A stretch of DNA of 64,000 nucleotides from Prorocentrum cordatum (GCA_963575745.1 CAUYUJ010015690.1:1-64000); one strand, 5' to 3'. Positions 22,757 to 33,329 are shown, counted from the stretch's first letter. The notes: generated from the letters alone by a model not told the origin. Program-made: numbers and translations.

Positions 22757-23150
22757 CAGTCGAGGCGTTGACCTAAGGAACCCCAAATAAGGAACGAGGC
22801 CCCTATTTCGGGGAGACGTAAGACCCGGGTACGGGGGACTCGAAAATCCCCGACGAGGTCGTCAAAAAAATGACGAGGCCGAGCCTGCATTTTGACGAGG
22901 CCTCCCGCTGCAGACATCCCACGAAACTCCTCCTCGTCAAAATCCGAGTCGCGGTCGTCAAAAAACGATGGCGAACCCGAGTCCCGGCAAACCCGGGTCT
23001 TACGCTCCCCCGACTATTTCCCATAAGTTAAACCTCGATTTCGTGTCGAAAGCCTAAAGAAAATCAAAGGCACGCTGCGAAGCAATCAAGGAACACGGAG
23101 CTCCTCCCCAACGAAAAGGGTTCATTCTTCAGCGCCCCGACTGTACCTCG
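22757..23150 (+). repeat. Dispersed repeat N, copy 2 (interrupted)
   Basis: Begins GGCGTTGACCTAAGGAACCC and resumes at 23013 after a 205-bp insertion. The join matches the uninterrupted copy, so copy 1 shows the empty target site. Confidence 0.85.
22808..23012 (+). mobile_element. Short TIR element, family F, copy 1
   Basis: Ends read TCGGGGAGACGTAAGACCCG and, reversed, TCGGGGAGCGTAAGACCCGG. A 5-bp duplication CTATT lies at 22803-22807 and 23013-23017. The element sits inside repeat N, whose other copy shows the unoccupied site. Confidence 0.92.
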
Positions 23151-23321
23151 CGACTTGCATCCGATCCCTGGGGAAAGCAGCCTGAAAAAGTTGCAACTCT
23201 GAGTCCGATCGCCTAATACCCACCCTGGACAGCTTGCTGACCCAGCGCGTTCCGCAAAGCGGCAGTGGCCGTCCTGCACCCCCCCTTCCTTTCGGCACGC
23301 AGCCAGGCGGGGCCAGGACGC

Positions 23322-23440
23322 CGCGAAAAAGAGAGACAGAGAGAGAGAGAGAGGGAGAGAGAGAGAGGGAGGGAGAGAGAGATAACCATAAATACAGAGA
23401 AAAACAAGAGAGAGAGAGAGAAGGAGAGAGAGAGAGAGAA
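23322..23440. repeat. GA-rich microsatellite
   Basis: GAGAGA repeats with GGGA and AAGG interruptions. Confidence 0.9.
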
Positions 23441-23700
23441 GGACGAAACAACAACAGCACCGACAACACCACCACCAACATTAATCATCGGAGTGAGGGG
23501 GCCGAGCGGTCATTCGTTGTCCCAGGGCGCGTGGCTGAATAAGAAATTCGTGGTGGGAAATATGCTTGATGCGTTGTTGTTGTTGCTGCTGCTGCTGTTG
23601 TTGACCTTTCATTTCAGAAAAAAAAATATCGTTGATCCCCCCACCGGTGCATACTTTGTCTCTCAATCAAAGTATGCCCCTCGACGCTCGCATCCTGTTT
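23441..23700. other. Short unassigned stretch
   Basis: Contains TTGTTGTTGCTGCTG repeats at 23570-23605; otherwise nothing recognised. Confidence 0.4.
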
Positions 23701-25771
23701 TTCCCAACCATCCTGTGGTGTTGGGTCCTCGCTTTGAAGAGACAGCGCCCCGCGTTCACTCCTCCTCCTCCTCCTCCCGCTGCCCCCTCCCTCCTCCCCC
23801 TCTTCCCTGCGCTTCACCCACCCAGTACAGCGCTTCGTGGCCCCATAGGAGCTCCGCCGAAGGCCCCAGTGCCCGCGCCCGCATGCGTCACGCACACCCA
23901 ATTCGGCACACCCCTCACACGTTTCGTGGCCCCATAGGGAGCTCCACCGAAGGCCCCAGTGCCCGCGCCCGCATGCGTCACGCACACCCATTTCGGCACA
24001 CCCCTCACACGTTTCGTGGCCCCATAGGGAGCTTCGCCGAAGGCCCCAGTGCCCGCGCCCGCATGCGTCACGCACACCCAATTCGGCACACCCCTCACAC
24101 GTTTCGTGGCCCCATCCATAAGGCCCCCACCGTGCCGCGCCCGCATGCGTCACGCACACCCAATTCGGCACACCCCTCACACGCTTCGTGGCTCCATAGG
24201 GAGCCGCGCCGAAGGCCCATTGCCCGCGCCCGCATGCACGCACACAATTCGGTTTCGGGTTCCACCCCGCCGAAGGCCCCAGTGCCCGCCCGCATGCGTC
24301 ACGCACACCCAATTCGGCACACCCCTCACACGTTTCGTGGCCCCATAGGGAGCCCCACCGAAGGCCCCAGTGCCCGCCCGCATGCGTCCCGCACACCCAT
24401 TTCGGCACACCCCTCACACGTTTCGTGGCCCCATAGGGAGCTCCGCCGAAGGCCCCAGTGCCCGCGCCCGCATGCGTCACGCACACCCAATTCGGCACAC
24501 CCCTCCCACGCTTTCGTGGCCCATAGGGAGCCCCACCGAAGGCCCCAGTGCCCGCGCCCGCATGCGTCACGCACACCCAATTCGGCACACCCCTCACACG
24601 CTTCGTGGCCCATAGGGAGCTCCCCGAAGGCCCCAGTGCTGCCGCCCGCATGCGTCACGCACACGTGGCAGGGAGCTCCACCGAAGGCCCCAGTGCCCGC
24701 GCCCGCATGCGTCACCCACACCCATTTCGGCACACCCCTCACACGTTTCGTGGCCCATAGGGAGCTCCACCGAAGGCCCCAGTGCCCGCGCCCGCATGCG
24801 TCACCCACACCCATTTCGGCACACCCCTCACACGCTTCGTGGCTCCATAGGGAACTCCGCCGAAGGCCCCAGTGCCCGCGCCCGCATGCGTCACGCACAT
24901 CCAATTCGGCACACCCCTCACACGCTTCGTGGCCCCATAGGGAGCTCCGCCGAAGGCCCCAGTGCTGCCGCCCGCATGCGTCACGCACACCCAATTCGGC
25001 ACACCCCTCACACGTTTCGTGGCTCCCTAGTAGAAGCTCCGCCGATGCATCACGCACACCCAATTCGGCACACCCCTCACACGTTTCGTGGCCCCATATG
25101 GGAGCTCCACCGAAGGCCCCAGTCGCAGGGTTCGCATGCCCCCCACCACCCATGTCGGCACACCCCCCACACGTTTCGTGGCCCCATAGGGAGCTCCACC
25201 GAAGGCCCCAATGGCAGGGTTCGCATGCCTCCCCACCACCCATTTCGGCACACCCCTCACACGTTTCGTGGCCCCATAGGGAGCTCCGCCGAAGGCCCCA
25301 GTGGCAAGGTTCGCATGCCTCCCCACCACCCATTTCGGCACACCCCTCACACGTTTCGTGGCCCCATAGGGAGCTCCACCGAAGGCCCCAGTGGCAAGGT
25401 TCGCATGCCTCCCCACCACCCATTTCGGCACACCCCTCACACGTTTCGTGGCCCCATAGGGAGCTCCACCGAAGGCCCCAGTGGCAGGGTCCGCATGCCT
25501 CCCCACAACCCATTTCGGCACACCCCTCACACGTTTCGTGGCCCCATAGGGAGCTCCACCGAAGGCCCCAGTGGCACGGTTCGCATGCCTCCCCACCACC
25601 CATGTCGGCACACCCCTCACACGCTTCGTGGCCCCATAGGGAGCTCCACCGAAGGCCGCAGTGGCGCGGTGCCTATGAGAAGAGGGCCTAGTTTGCGTGG
25701 CCCCCGCTTCGTCCCATATCCGCGCGGTACTCGCAGCTGCATATGGTTGGGTCCTTCGCCAGGCTAATTTG
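23701..25771 (+). mobile_element. Compound satellite element, copy 3 (largest)
   Basis: Leader TTCCCAACCATCCTGTGGTG then TTGGGTCCTCGC at 23701-23755, pyrimidine run (23760-23815), about twenty-one 90-bp satellite units (23825-25675), and tail GCGGTACTCGCAGCTGCATA, GGTTGGGTCCTTCGCCAGGC to about 25771. Leader and tail match copy 1 closely. The unit type changes along the array near 25110. Confidence 0.65.
23825..25675 (+). repeat. 90-bp satellite array, about 21 units
   Basis: Units from 23871 to about 25000 carry GCCCGCGCCCGCATGCGTCA; from about 25110 onward they carry GGCAGGGTTCGCATGCCTCC, the type of copy 2. The period is 90 bp (25321 to 25411). Frames on both strands stay open because of the unit length. 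Confidence 0.95.
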
Positions 25772-25805
25772 ACAAGGAATGTTTTGATGCTCGAACTGGG
25801 CCTTT

Positions 25806-26060
25806 GACCCCTGGGTTACAACAACAACGGCTCCCGCCTGAGACGTCCTCACAATTTAGCCAGACCCCCGCTCCCGCCGAGACCTCCTCGCATTTTATTC
25901 AGGAGTCGCGCTCCCGCTTGGTACTACCTTACAATTTATCCAGAAATCGCACTCCCGGCGCTCTGGAGTCGCGCACTCGCTGAACATTGGCCTGCAATTT
26001 ACTGAAGAATAGCGCCCTTGCGTTGGAACTTCCTGCAATTGGCTCAAGCGCCGCGCTCCT
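25806..26060 (+). repeat. Degenerate ~42-bp tandem repeat, locus 1
   Basis: Units resemble GCGCTCCCGCTTGG, CTTCCTCACAATTTA and TTCAGGAATCG. It starts near ACAACAACGGCTCCCGCCTG, which is found reversed at the matching end of 27680-27945. Confidence 0.75.
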
Positions 26061-26094
26061 GACACCCAGGCACCCAGGAGTCGCGCCCGTCCTG

Positions 26095-26340
26095 GCCCCA
26101 TGTGCATGCCCTTCGTGGCCCCGCTGTCGCCTTTTGTGGTCCCCTCACTGTCCTACGTGGCCCCGTTGCTACCCTCAGTGGCCCCATCGTTGCCTTGTGT
26201 GGCCCCGCATTATCTGCCCTTCGTGGCCCCCGCTCGTTCGCGCTCTTCGTGGCCCCATACGCATTCCCTTCGTGTCCCCGCTGTCGCCCTTCATGGCCTA
26301 CTTCGTGTCCTTCGTGGCCCTGCTGTCGTTCTCTCTCGCT
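26095..26340 (+). repeat. TTCGTGGCCCC minisatellite
   Basis: Roughly 18-21-bp units of CTTCGTGGCCCCGCTGTCGCC type, about eleven copies. The CTTCGTGGCCCC core is also part of the 90-bp satellite unit. Confidence 0.8.
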
Positions 26341-26679
26341 CTCGCTTTCACTCCTCGTCGCCGTCGACGTCGACGTCGTCGTCGTCGTGGTCGGCCCCCT
26401 GTCCGTCCCTCTTGGGGTCGGGTCGACGGTCCGCGGCCGCCCCGCCGATCAGCGCTGCCGCTGGCCAGGCCGACGGTCCGCGGCCGCCCCGCCGCTTGCC
26501 GGGGCCCAGCCTGCAGGGAAGAAAAGTATACCCCCCAAGACGGGTTCGATCGAAAACGAAGAGGGCGGGTATCGAGTGTTTGGGAAATACGGGTTATTGG
26601 GCGCTCGAGCAGGTAAAGGCGCACTGACCTAAAATGATTGTTGCTGTTGTTGTTGTTGGTGTTGTTGGTCGTCGTCGTC

Positions 26680-26945
26680 CCACCCGCGACCCACCCGCGA
26701 CCCACCCCGCGACCCACCCCGCGAACCAACCCCGCGACCCACCCCGCGACCCACGCCGCGACACACCCGCGACCCAACTCGCGACCTCCCCGCGACCCAC
26801 CCCGCGACCCACCCGCGACCCACCCGCGACCCACCCGCGACACACCCCGCGACCCACCCGCGACCCACCCGCGACCCATCCGCGACCCACCCGTGACCCA
26901 CCCCGCGACCCACCCGCGAACCACCCCGCGACCCACCCTCAAGGG
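26680..26945 (+). repeat. CGCGACCCACC minisatellite
   Basis: Ten- to twelve-base units, CCCGCGACCCAC, about 24 copies, resuming at 27100-27200 after a repeat-J insertion. Confidence 0.95.
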
Positions 26946-27065
26946 AGGAAAAACCACCCGGACCCGAGAATTGACGTTTACTAAACGACCCTGGGCGTTG
27001 ACTAAACAGCCCTGCCCTGATCGATTCATTCCTTGTGTGCGTTACTAAATGGCTTTGCGTGTCGG
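26946..27065 (-). repeat. Dispersed repeat J, copy 1
   Basis: On the minus strand it reads AGGGCAGGGCTGTTTAGTCA, then CGCCCAGGG and CGGGTCCGGGTGG. Copies are at 33660-33775 and 37178-37285. It lies between the two halves of the CGCGACCCACC array. Confidence 0.8.
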
Positions 27066-27099
27066 GGTGAATACCATGGGGTAAAGTATTTGCCCTCTA

Positions 27100-27200
27100 C
27101 ACCCGCGACCACCCGCGACCCACCCGCGACCCAACAGCGACCCACCCGCGACCCACCCCGCGACCCACCCGCGACCCATTTGCGACCCACCCGCGACCGT
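27100..27200 (+). repeat. CGCGACCCACC minisatellite, second block
   Basis: About nine units of the same repeat as 26680-26945. Confidence 0.9.
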
Positions 27201-27679
27201 ACCACATTGGTTTATCGGAAAAATCAGCGCCTGCGGCGGGCTCGTTGCATAATTTGTGAAACTTTGGCTCCTGCGGCGGGCTTCTCCAAAGTCTCGCAAA
27301 CTGCCGACGTCCCCACCACCCCCTCACTCTTATCCGCATTTGCGGGTGCTACGTATTATGGATGACTGTTCGCTCGTATCTGCTCACGTGCCATCCAACA
27401 CGTATAATACAAACCCTCGGTGCACGCCCTCGTCTTCGAGAGTATCCACTTGGGGGTAGATCTTCCTTACGTGCCACGTGGATTCAGCGCAGCCCTTGAA
27501 ACAGGGGAAGAGAGGACAGATGGAAGGTGGAGGGAGAAGGATGGACAGAAATCTGCAGGAGGGGGGGCTAGAAGCAGAAACCACGTGGCAGAACCAGACG
27601 GGCAGATCGTGCGGTCAGACCCTTGTTGGCGGGGTCAGGAAGGAGGGCCAAGGTGGCCAGGTCGAGCAGGCGGGTTGCT
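27201..27679. other. Intergenic stretch, nothing recognised
   Basis: No motif in any frame. Confidence 0.4.
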
Positions 27680-27945
27680 GAAGCGTGAGTCCTGCATGAA
27701 TCGCGAGGAAGTGTCATACGATAGCGCGATTGACAACGAACTCTTGCAAACAAACCAAAGCGACAGCGCGATTCCTGAGCGTCGAGGGCCCGACGTTTCA
27801 ACAAATTGCGCGAAAGTCTCACGCGAGAGCACGATTCCTGCATAAATGTTGAGGAAGTCCCGCGCGAGCGAGCGATGCTGGAATACATTGTGAGGAATTA
27901 CCAGGCGGGAGCCGTTGTTGTTGTAGTTCGGGGGCCAGGGGGCCA
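27680..27945 (-). repeat. Degenerate ~42-bp tandem repeat, locus 2 (inverted)
   Basis: Reverse complement of the type at 25806-26060; both outer ends carry ACAACAACGGCTCCCGCCTG. Confidence 0.75.
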
Positions 27946-28360
27946 GTTTGACTCCAAGACATTCCCTGATAAGAAAATGCTGCGAGCCCGGGAGGGGCAC
28001 TTCAACTAGAAAAACAGAATGTGCGCCGGAGGGGGGGATTCAGCAATAATTGTTCTTCAGAAATGCGAGGTCAGCAACAAAACACCGACCACACTTGACG
28101 TTCTCTCGCCATCTCCTCCGCCTCCATCGAGAGGTAAATCGACCCCAATCCTCGACTGCGTGTGGGGGGGGATTCGGCAATCCAACATTTGAGCCCAAAT
28201 TGGGGATGAACTTTGGGGGGCGTCCATCTTCGATGGAGGTGCGTGCGAGCAGCCACCTGGGTGTGTATCCCCGAGCTCCCCTGCTTCTCAGCAGCCAGAC
28301 TCTTGTGAGGGGGATGCTCGGGGATTTGGGGCTAGAAATCACAGGCGATTCTCCTCATAC
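27946..28360. other. Intergenic stretch, nothing recognised
   Basis: No gene or repeat family recognised. Confidence 0.4.
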
Positions 28361-28479
28361 TCTTGGACGCCCGAGTTGTCTGGGATAACTCCAGTCTGGG
28401 GTGATTCCAGTTCGGGCCCCCTTGGCACAAATCAGGAGCTACCCCTGACCACTCCCAGCCCGATGATTCGGGGCTCTGA
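28361..28479 (+). repeat. Diverged copy of the 12.3-kb dispersed repeat
   Basis: Shares TGGACGCCCGAGTT at the start and GATGATTCGGGGCTCTG at the end with 12401-12514; a terminal fragment recurs at 28715-28745. Confidence 0.75.
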
Positions 28480-28744
28480 GTTGTGTTCGTCTGGGTGGCC
28501 GAGATCGCTTCCCTCTTCAGAACCTTCCCCCTCGGGGACTGCGCTCTGGGGAGTGCACTCTGGACCCCAGTGGAAGCACCGAGTTGACGTACCTCCGAGT
28601 TGACGTACCCGTTCGAGTTGACGAAGCGAGCTAAGGTACTGAGTTAGTGTGCCTATTGCCGTTGACGCGAGGGGTCTCTAAGGAACTGCCCCCACAGACA
28701 AAACCGACTCCAGACCACCCCCACTCTGATGATTCGGGGCTCTG

Positions 28745-28825
28745 ATGGTGATACTTCCTGGGTGTTGGGATGAAGTGGGAGCCTTGCCGGGCCAGATTTT
28801 TCGGGGGAGGTCGAAGAGTTCAGGC
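28745..28825 (+). repeat. Dispersed repeat L, copy 1 (partial)
   Basis: CCTGGGTGTTGGGATG and GGGAGCCTTGCCGGGC resemble 29320-29430 and 29728-29825. Confidence 0.5.
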
Positions 28826-28959
28826 GAGATATCGCCTGCGATCCTCTCCCTCATCCTTCGCCGTGATCTCTCCTGCTTAGGGATCCTCATCCTCATCCTG
28901 CGAAGCAATGATCATCCTCCTTTGGGGAAGCCAAGAAAAGTATACCGGTACCGCCGCTC

Positions 28960-29095
28960 CCCGGACCTCCCCCAGGGCGCGGTCTGACCAGGACTTCGAG
29001 GCGTATCCGGCGGCGGCGACGAGGGCCTCCCAGAAGGCCCCAAACGGGGAAAACGAGGGAAGGGTAGCGGTGTGGGTACCTGTTCCTCCTCTGAT
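28960..29095 (+). repeat. Dispersed repeat K, copy 1
   Basis: TCTGACCAGGACTTCGAGGCG and GAGGGCCTCCCAGAAGGCCC-type sequence matches 33170-33290. Confidence 0.6.
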
Positions 29096-29319
29096 CATTG
29101 TCCTGCTACGCTACGCTACGCTGCGCTACGCTACTCCCGATCGGCCCGAAGGCCGTGCCAATCTAGAACTCGGGGGGAAAACTTGGCCCGTGCCTCCGGC
29201 ACCTGGGCAAACGTGCGATCGTCTTACGTGGACTGCTTCTCGGGCAGGCAGGGGCGGGGAACAACAGAGGGCGGGGAAAGGGGGCAGGAGGGAAGAACAC
29301 CGTCTGATGCTCGTCCTGC

Positions 29320-29430
29320 GTGGTGAACTGTCCTGCTTGTTGGGATGGGGCGGGAGCCTTGCCAGGCGCCACGCCAGCCAGCCCCGTGGCGAGGTCGCCA
29401 AATCCATGGATCGGGGGAGGTGCCCTCCCC
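29320..29430 (+). repeat. Dispersed repeat L, copy 2
   Basis: GGGCGGGAGCCTTGCCAGGC, GCCACGCCAGCCAGCC and GTGGCGA shared with 29728-29825; the two copies flank an AT-rich repeat. Confidence 0.75.
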
Positions 29431-29565
29431 CAAAATGCGGCCGGGCCGCCTCGTTCGGCGGCGGGAATCCGCGATTTACCACGGAAGCGGGACCCGTCGC
29501 TGACCCACGCCCCCTTGATCCATGGTTGCGATCGCCTGATGTTCCTCCTCTGATTGAAGGGGAAC

Positions 29566-29712
29566 TGGAACACACAAATAAATACACACAAATAAAAAGA
29601 TTCCCTATATTTTCCCATATTTTCTGGGTTTCTGTCTTCCCCCCACTTCCCATATTTTTGCATATTTTCCTGGGAGTCGACGATTCATTGTGTCTGTGTG
29701 TTTCTTCCCCTC
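29566..29712 (+). repeat. AT-rich dispersed repeat, copy 3
   Basis: GAACACACAAATAAATACAC at the left, the CCCATATTTTC blocks, and TTGTGTCTGTGTGTTTCTTC at the right. Confidence 0.85.
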
Positions 29713-29727
29713 CTGACTGATCCTTGT

Positions 29728-29825
29728 CCTGCACGGTGATCCTTCCTGCCTGTTGGGGTAGGGCGGGAGCGCCTTGCCAGGCGCCACGCCAGCCAGCCAC
29801 GTGGCGATCTCCTCGGCGCGCAGGC
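29728..29825 (+). repeat. Dispersed repeat L, copy 3
   Basis: See 29320-29430; shares GCCTTGCCAGGCGCCACGCC. Confidence 0.75.
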
Positions 29826-29919
29826 GCGCGATCGGGGGGCGGCGGGCAGGCGCGATGGGGGGCCACAGGGGGGCCTCCCTCGTCCTCCTCCCTCATGCTC
29901 CTCCCTCTTCCCCCTCGTC

Positions 29920-30262
29920 CTCCACCTCCTCCTCCTCCTCCTCCTCCTCCTCCTCCTCCTCCTCCGCCTCATCCTCATCCTCCTCCGCCTCCCTCCTCCT
30001 CCTCCTCCGCCTCCTTCTCCTCCTCAACCTCTTCCGCTCCTCCTCCCCCTCCTCCTCCTTCTCCTCCTCCGCCTCCTCCTCCTCCACCTCTTCCTCCTCT
30101 TCCTCCTCCTCCTCCTCCTCCTCCGCCTCCTCCTCCTTCACCTCTTCCTCCTCCTCCTCCACCTCCTCCTCCTCCTCCTCCTCCTCCTCCGCCTCCTCCT
30201 CCTCCACCTCTTCTTCCTCCTCCTCCTCCTCCTCCTCTTCCTCCTCCCTTCCTCCCTCCCCT
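29920..30262. repeat. CTC trinucleotide microsatellite
   Basis: About 340 bp of CTC with CGC, TTC and ACC interruptions. Confidence 0.95.
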
Positions 30263-31129
30263 CTCCCCTCCTACTCATCTCGCCCCTCCCCCTCCCCCTC
30301 CGTCCTCCTCATCCTCCAAAAAACGGGCCGCTCTGCAACGGAAAAACATCGAAGCTGCTCTTCCACGTGCCCACGAAGAAACCACGACTGAGCCACTCCC
30401 ATTCCGACGTGGGGCCCCCAAACCACAGGAAGCCGAACGAATCGCCGACCTTGCCAAGGCATGACGAAGACGGCGCATGAGCGAAGCTGCACCAAGCGTT
30501 CAACGCATACTCGGAGAACAACCGTCCGCTCACTTCGAATCACCTCCTGCTCACGGGATGGCGTTACCACTGGCCGACTTTCCACGAAAGTGCCAGACAT
30601 CTGACGATGTTTCTGTTCGGAATCATCTTTCAAAAGCATCATATCCTCCGCCGGCCAAACTGAGGAACATTCGAGGGCGCCCTCCCCCAAAATGCACAAG
30701 AAGATCCAACAAACAGAGAGAACATTAGGCTACCCTCCCCGAACGAACCTCGATTTACACCTCGGTCCGACTGTACAGAAGTCTCAATTCGTCCCCCGAG
30801 AAAGGGCATGTGTCCGTCCTGTATAAATGTTTGATGGTCCCAAGGCCCGAAAACGGGTCGCTGAGCACATCCACCATACAGTTAACCGTGTGATGACGAC
30901 GCACGGCAAGTATGCAAGGGCCTTGGAATAAGACGCAGAAGGACATACTGGTACTCTGTGTCCACCTCGGAGGCGTGCGTCCGACCCGAGCATCTAGTTC
31001 AACCACATTGTAGTATATCGTTTCCCGAACGGTTCGGCCAGAAAGCGCCCGCCACGATGCATATACCATACGATTTCTCGGCGCGCGCATCGCCCCGGAG
31101 AGGGCGACGAACAGATCGTGTTAGTATCT
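30263..31129. other. Unassigned stretch
   Basis: Frames at 30477-30728 (plus) and 30755-31090 (minus) are of ordinary composition but have no recognisable motif. Neither is called a gene. Confidence 0.4.
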
Positions 31130-31265
31130 TGGGGTGGCGCCGATGGAAGGCCATGTTGACACTTTGAGAGCGGGGCGCGGCCAGCGAAAGCGGCCACGGA
31201 TGGGCCGAAGGGGAAGGATGCGGGGGTGACCTTGGAAATTTGCTCCTCCTCACTGTGCGGGTTGA
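31130..31265 (+). repeat. Dispersed repeat M, copy 1
   Basis: GAGCGGGGCGCGGCCAGCGA, then GCGGCCACGGATGGGCC and a GTGCGGGTTGACT end. Five copies are in the window: here, 31528, 35580, 38025 and 38161. Confidence 0.8.
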
Positions 31266-31527
31266 CTCTACCGTTGCCCCCTGGCTTCCGGACGATAACC
31301 CGGCTCTCGGGCGGCCGCTCGCGACAGGGGCCCCCCCACAGCCTTCCCGGCGAGGCGAAGTCGCTAGGTCGCTGGAAGGCACCCCGAGGCTGGACAGCTG
31401 ACGAGGAACCACGAAGAAACGCTCGACAGCCTCGGAGCTCTTCGTCGGCCGAGATTCGGGCACCACATCGGGATAACAAAAAACCTCGATCCGCGAGTGC
31501 AGGCAACCCGTACAAGAAGGCCGCCCG

Positions 31528-31672
31528 AGAGGGATGCAGGGGCCGTGGAAGACCACGTCGACACTCTGTGAGCGGGGCGCCGCCAGCGGAAGCGGCCCAG
31601 AGTGGGCCCGGAGGGGCAGGATGCAGGGGTAGCCCTGGAAAGCCGCTCATCCTGACTATGCGGGTTGACTGC
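31528..31672 (+). repeat. Dispersed repeat M, copy 2
   Basis: GGATGCAGGGGCCGTGGAAG to TATGCGGGTTGACTGC; same direction as copy 1. Confidence 0.8.
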
Positions 31673-31685
31673 ACGGGCCTCCCAA

Positions 31686-31889
31686 CTATGAGGTCCGAAT
31701 AGATGGGCTCGGAAACTCGCGCCGCATCGTCGATGCATCGGCGATGCATCGGCGATGCACCGGCGATGCATCGGCGGTGCATCGGCCACGTCGGCGTGGA
31801 GAGAATCGGTGCTCCACATCGAGCCGCATCGCGGAGGCATCGGCGATGCGGCGCGATCCCCCGACCCCATCCACTCCGACCCCACTCTT
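31686..31889 (+). mobile_element. TIR element, family B, copy 1
   Basis: Ends read GTCCGAATAGATGGGCTC and, reversed, GTCGGAGTGGATGGGGTC, followed on both sides by TCGCGCCGCATCG. The centre is a short-period repeat of GCATCGGCGAT. The second copy forms most of an intron at 61668-61861. Confidence 0.75.
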
Positions 31890-32242
31890 TACCAGCCTCG
31901 AACGTATCCCTATCCCTAAGATTGACACGCCAAAAGGCGATGACAATCTTGAGGATTCCCCCTCAAAAAATGAAGGAATCCCTAAGCTTGGCATCGTGAT
32001 GAGGAGGTGCCCAGCATAGGGATAGGGGTATGTTCCAGGCTGGTAGGCTGGTACGGCAGGTTCGTGCCGTGCCGACCCTGGCGTTGCTTCCTGACACCGC
32101 GCTGGATCGTTCAACCTTGAACGATCGGCCGTCTCCGCAACGTCCGATCGTTCAACATCGATCGATTCCGGGTCGCCGGCGGCGTTCAACCTTGAACGTC
32201 CGCGCTGGGGTCGCCGCTGGTCGACACGACGCAAACCTACCG

Positions 32243-32415
32243 CTAGGGCTCCCAACTTCGCGCTTCGCGCTGCGCGAAGCGCGAAGCGCGAATAACTTCG
32301 CGCTCTCGCGCCGCCCTCCCAAAGGGAGAATAGGAGGACGAGGAGGAGGGGGAGAAGGAACGAGGACCGCGAAGCGCGAAGCGCGAATAACTTCGCGCCC
32401 TCGAGGGAGCCCTTG
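32243..32415 (+). mobile_element. Short TIR element, family D, copy 2
   Basis: 173 bp, one base different from 21075-21247 by eye. Flanked by TACCG at 32238-32242 and 32416-32420. Confidence 0.92.
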
Positions 32416-32559
32416 TACCGTAAACTCTGGCGGCCTGCAGTCCTCGCGCCCCCCTGCGGAGTGCGGACAAAAAAACAGGCCACGAGGCTCGGCGCTTCTC
32501 CGGCCACGCCGAGCCTCGGCCGCCACGAGGCGCCCCGACCCGACTGTCCAAGCAAGGGC

Positions 32560-32662
32560 CAGAGAGGATGAGGAGGAGGAGCAGCAGGACGAGGAGGAGG
32601 AGGAGGAGGAGGAGGAGGACGAGGAGGAGAAGGAGGAGGAGGACGAGAAGGAGGACGGGAAA

Positions 32663-32695
<33 letters not shown>
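32560..32695. repeat. GAGGAG then GA microsatellite
   Basis: GAGGAG/GACGAG triplets at 32563-32660 followed by pure GA at 32668-32692. Confidence 0.9.
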
Positions 32696-32696
<1 letters not shown>

Positions 32697-32990
32697 CCCC
32701 TTGGCCCAAGGTGGCCCTAGTCGCAGCGCGCCGGCTACAGTCTCGCCACCACCACCAAGCCGAGCATTCCAAGGGACGCGTGGGCAGAAGGGCGCGCGAC
32801 TGGCAGCTCGTCGGAAACGCACGAAGAGCGAGACAGAGGAGGGAGAGGAGAAGTGGAGGACAAAACAGAAATGCATCAGATGTGCTGCGCTGTCTTGTGC
32901 ACTTCGGTCGCCCGCTGCTGCCTGGGTCGGCTGCGCCTCCGGTGTGCCTCCTGGGCTGTAGTCTGGGGAAACCGAAGGGTACCGATATGA

Positions 32991-33147
32991 AGGGGCCCCA
33001 GGACACACAAATAAATACACACAAATAAAACTATTCCCCATATTTTCCCATATTTTCTGGGTTTCTGTCTTCCCCCCCACTTCCCATATTTTCCAATATT
33101 TTCTGGGGAATCGAGGATTAATTGTGTCTGTGTGTTTCTTTTCCTCC
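32991..33147 (+). repeat. AT-rich dispersed repeat, copy 4
   Basis: Left end GGGGCCCCAGGACACACAAA; right end TTAATTGTGTCTGTGTGTTT. Confidence 0.85.
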
Positions 33148-33169
33148 TGACGATAGCGCTACTCCCCCG

Positions 33170-33290
33170 AACACCTCCCGGGTGCGTTCTGACCAGGGCT
33201 TCGAGGCGACTCCAGCGGTGGCGGCGAGGGCCCCCCACAGGAGGCCCACCAAGGGGGGGAGAGCGAGGGACGGGTTGCGGTAGGGGTGCC
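33170..33290 (+). repeat. Dispersed repeat K, copy 2
   Basis: Shares TTCTGACCAGGGCTTCGAGG and GGCGAGGGC with 28960-29095. Directly follows an AT-rich repeat. Confidence 0.6.
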
Positions 33291-33329
33291 TCGTCCTCTT
33301 CTGATCCGTCTCCCAGCGCGCCGGCTGTA

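Noticed and set aside
22455-23150. Direct repeats at 22.46 and 22.76 kb as LTRs of a retrotransposon
   Set aside because: Only about 120 bp separate them and nothing coding lies between. The second copy is explained by an insertion of family F.
26036-26047. AATTGGCTCAAG as another spliced-leader relict
   Set aside because: The upstream bases do not match, and the site lies in a degenerate tandem repeat that explains it.
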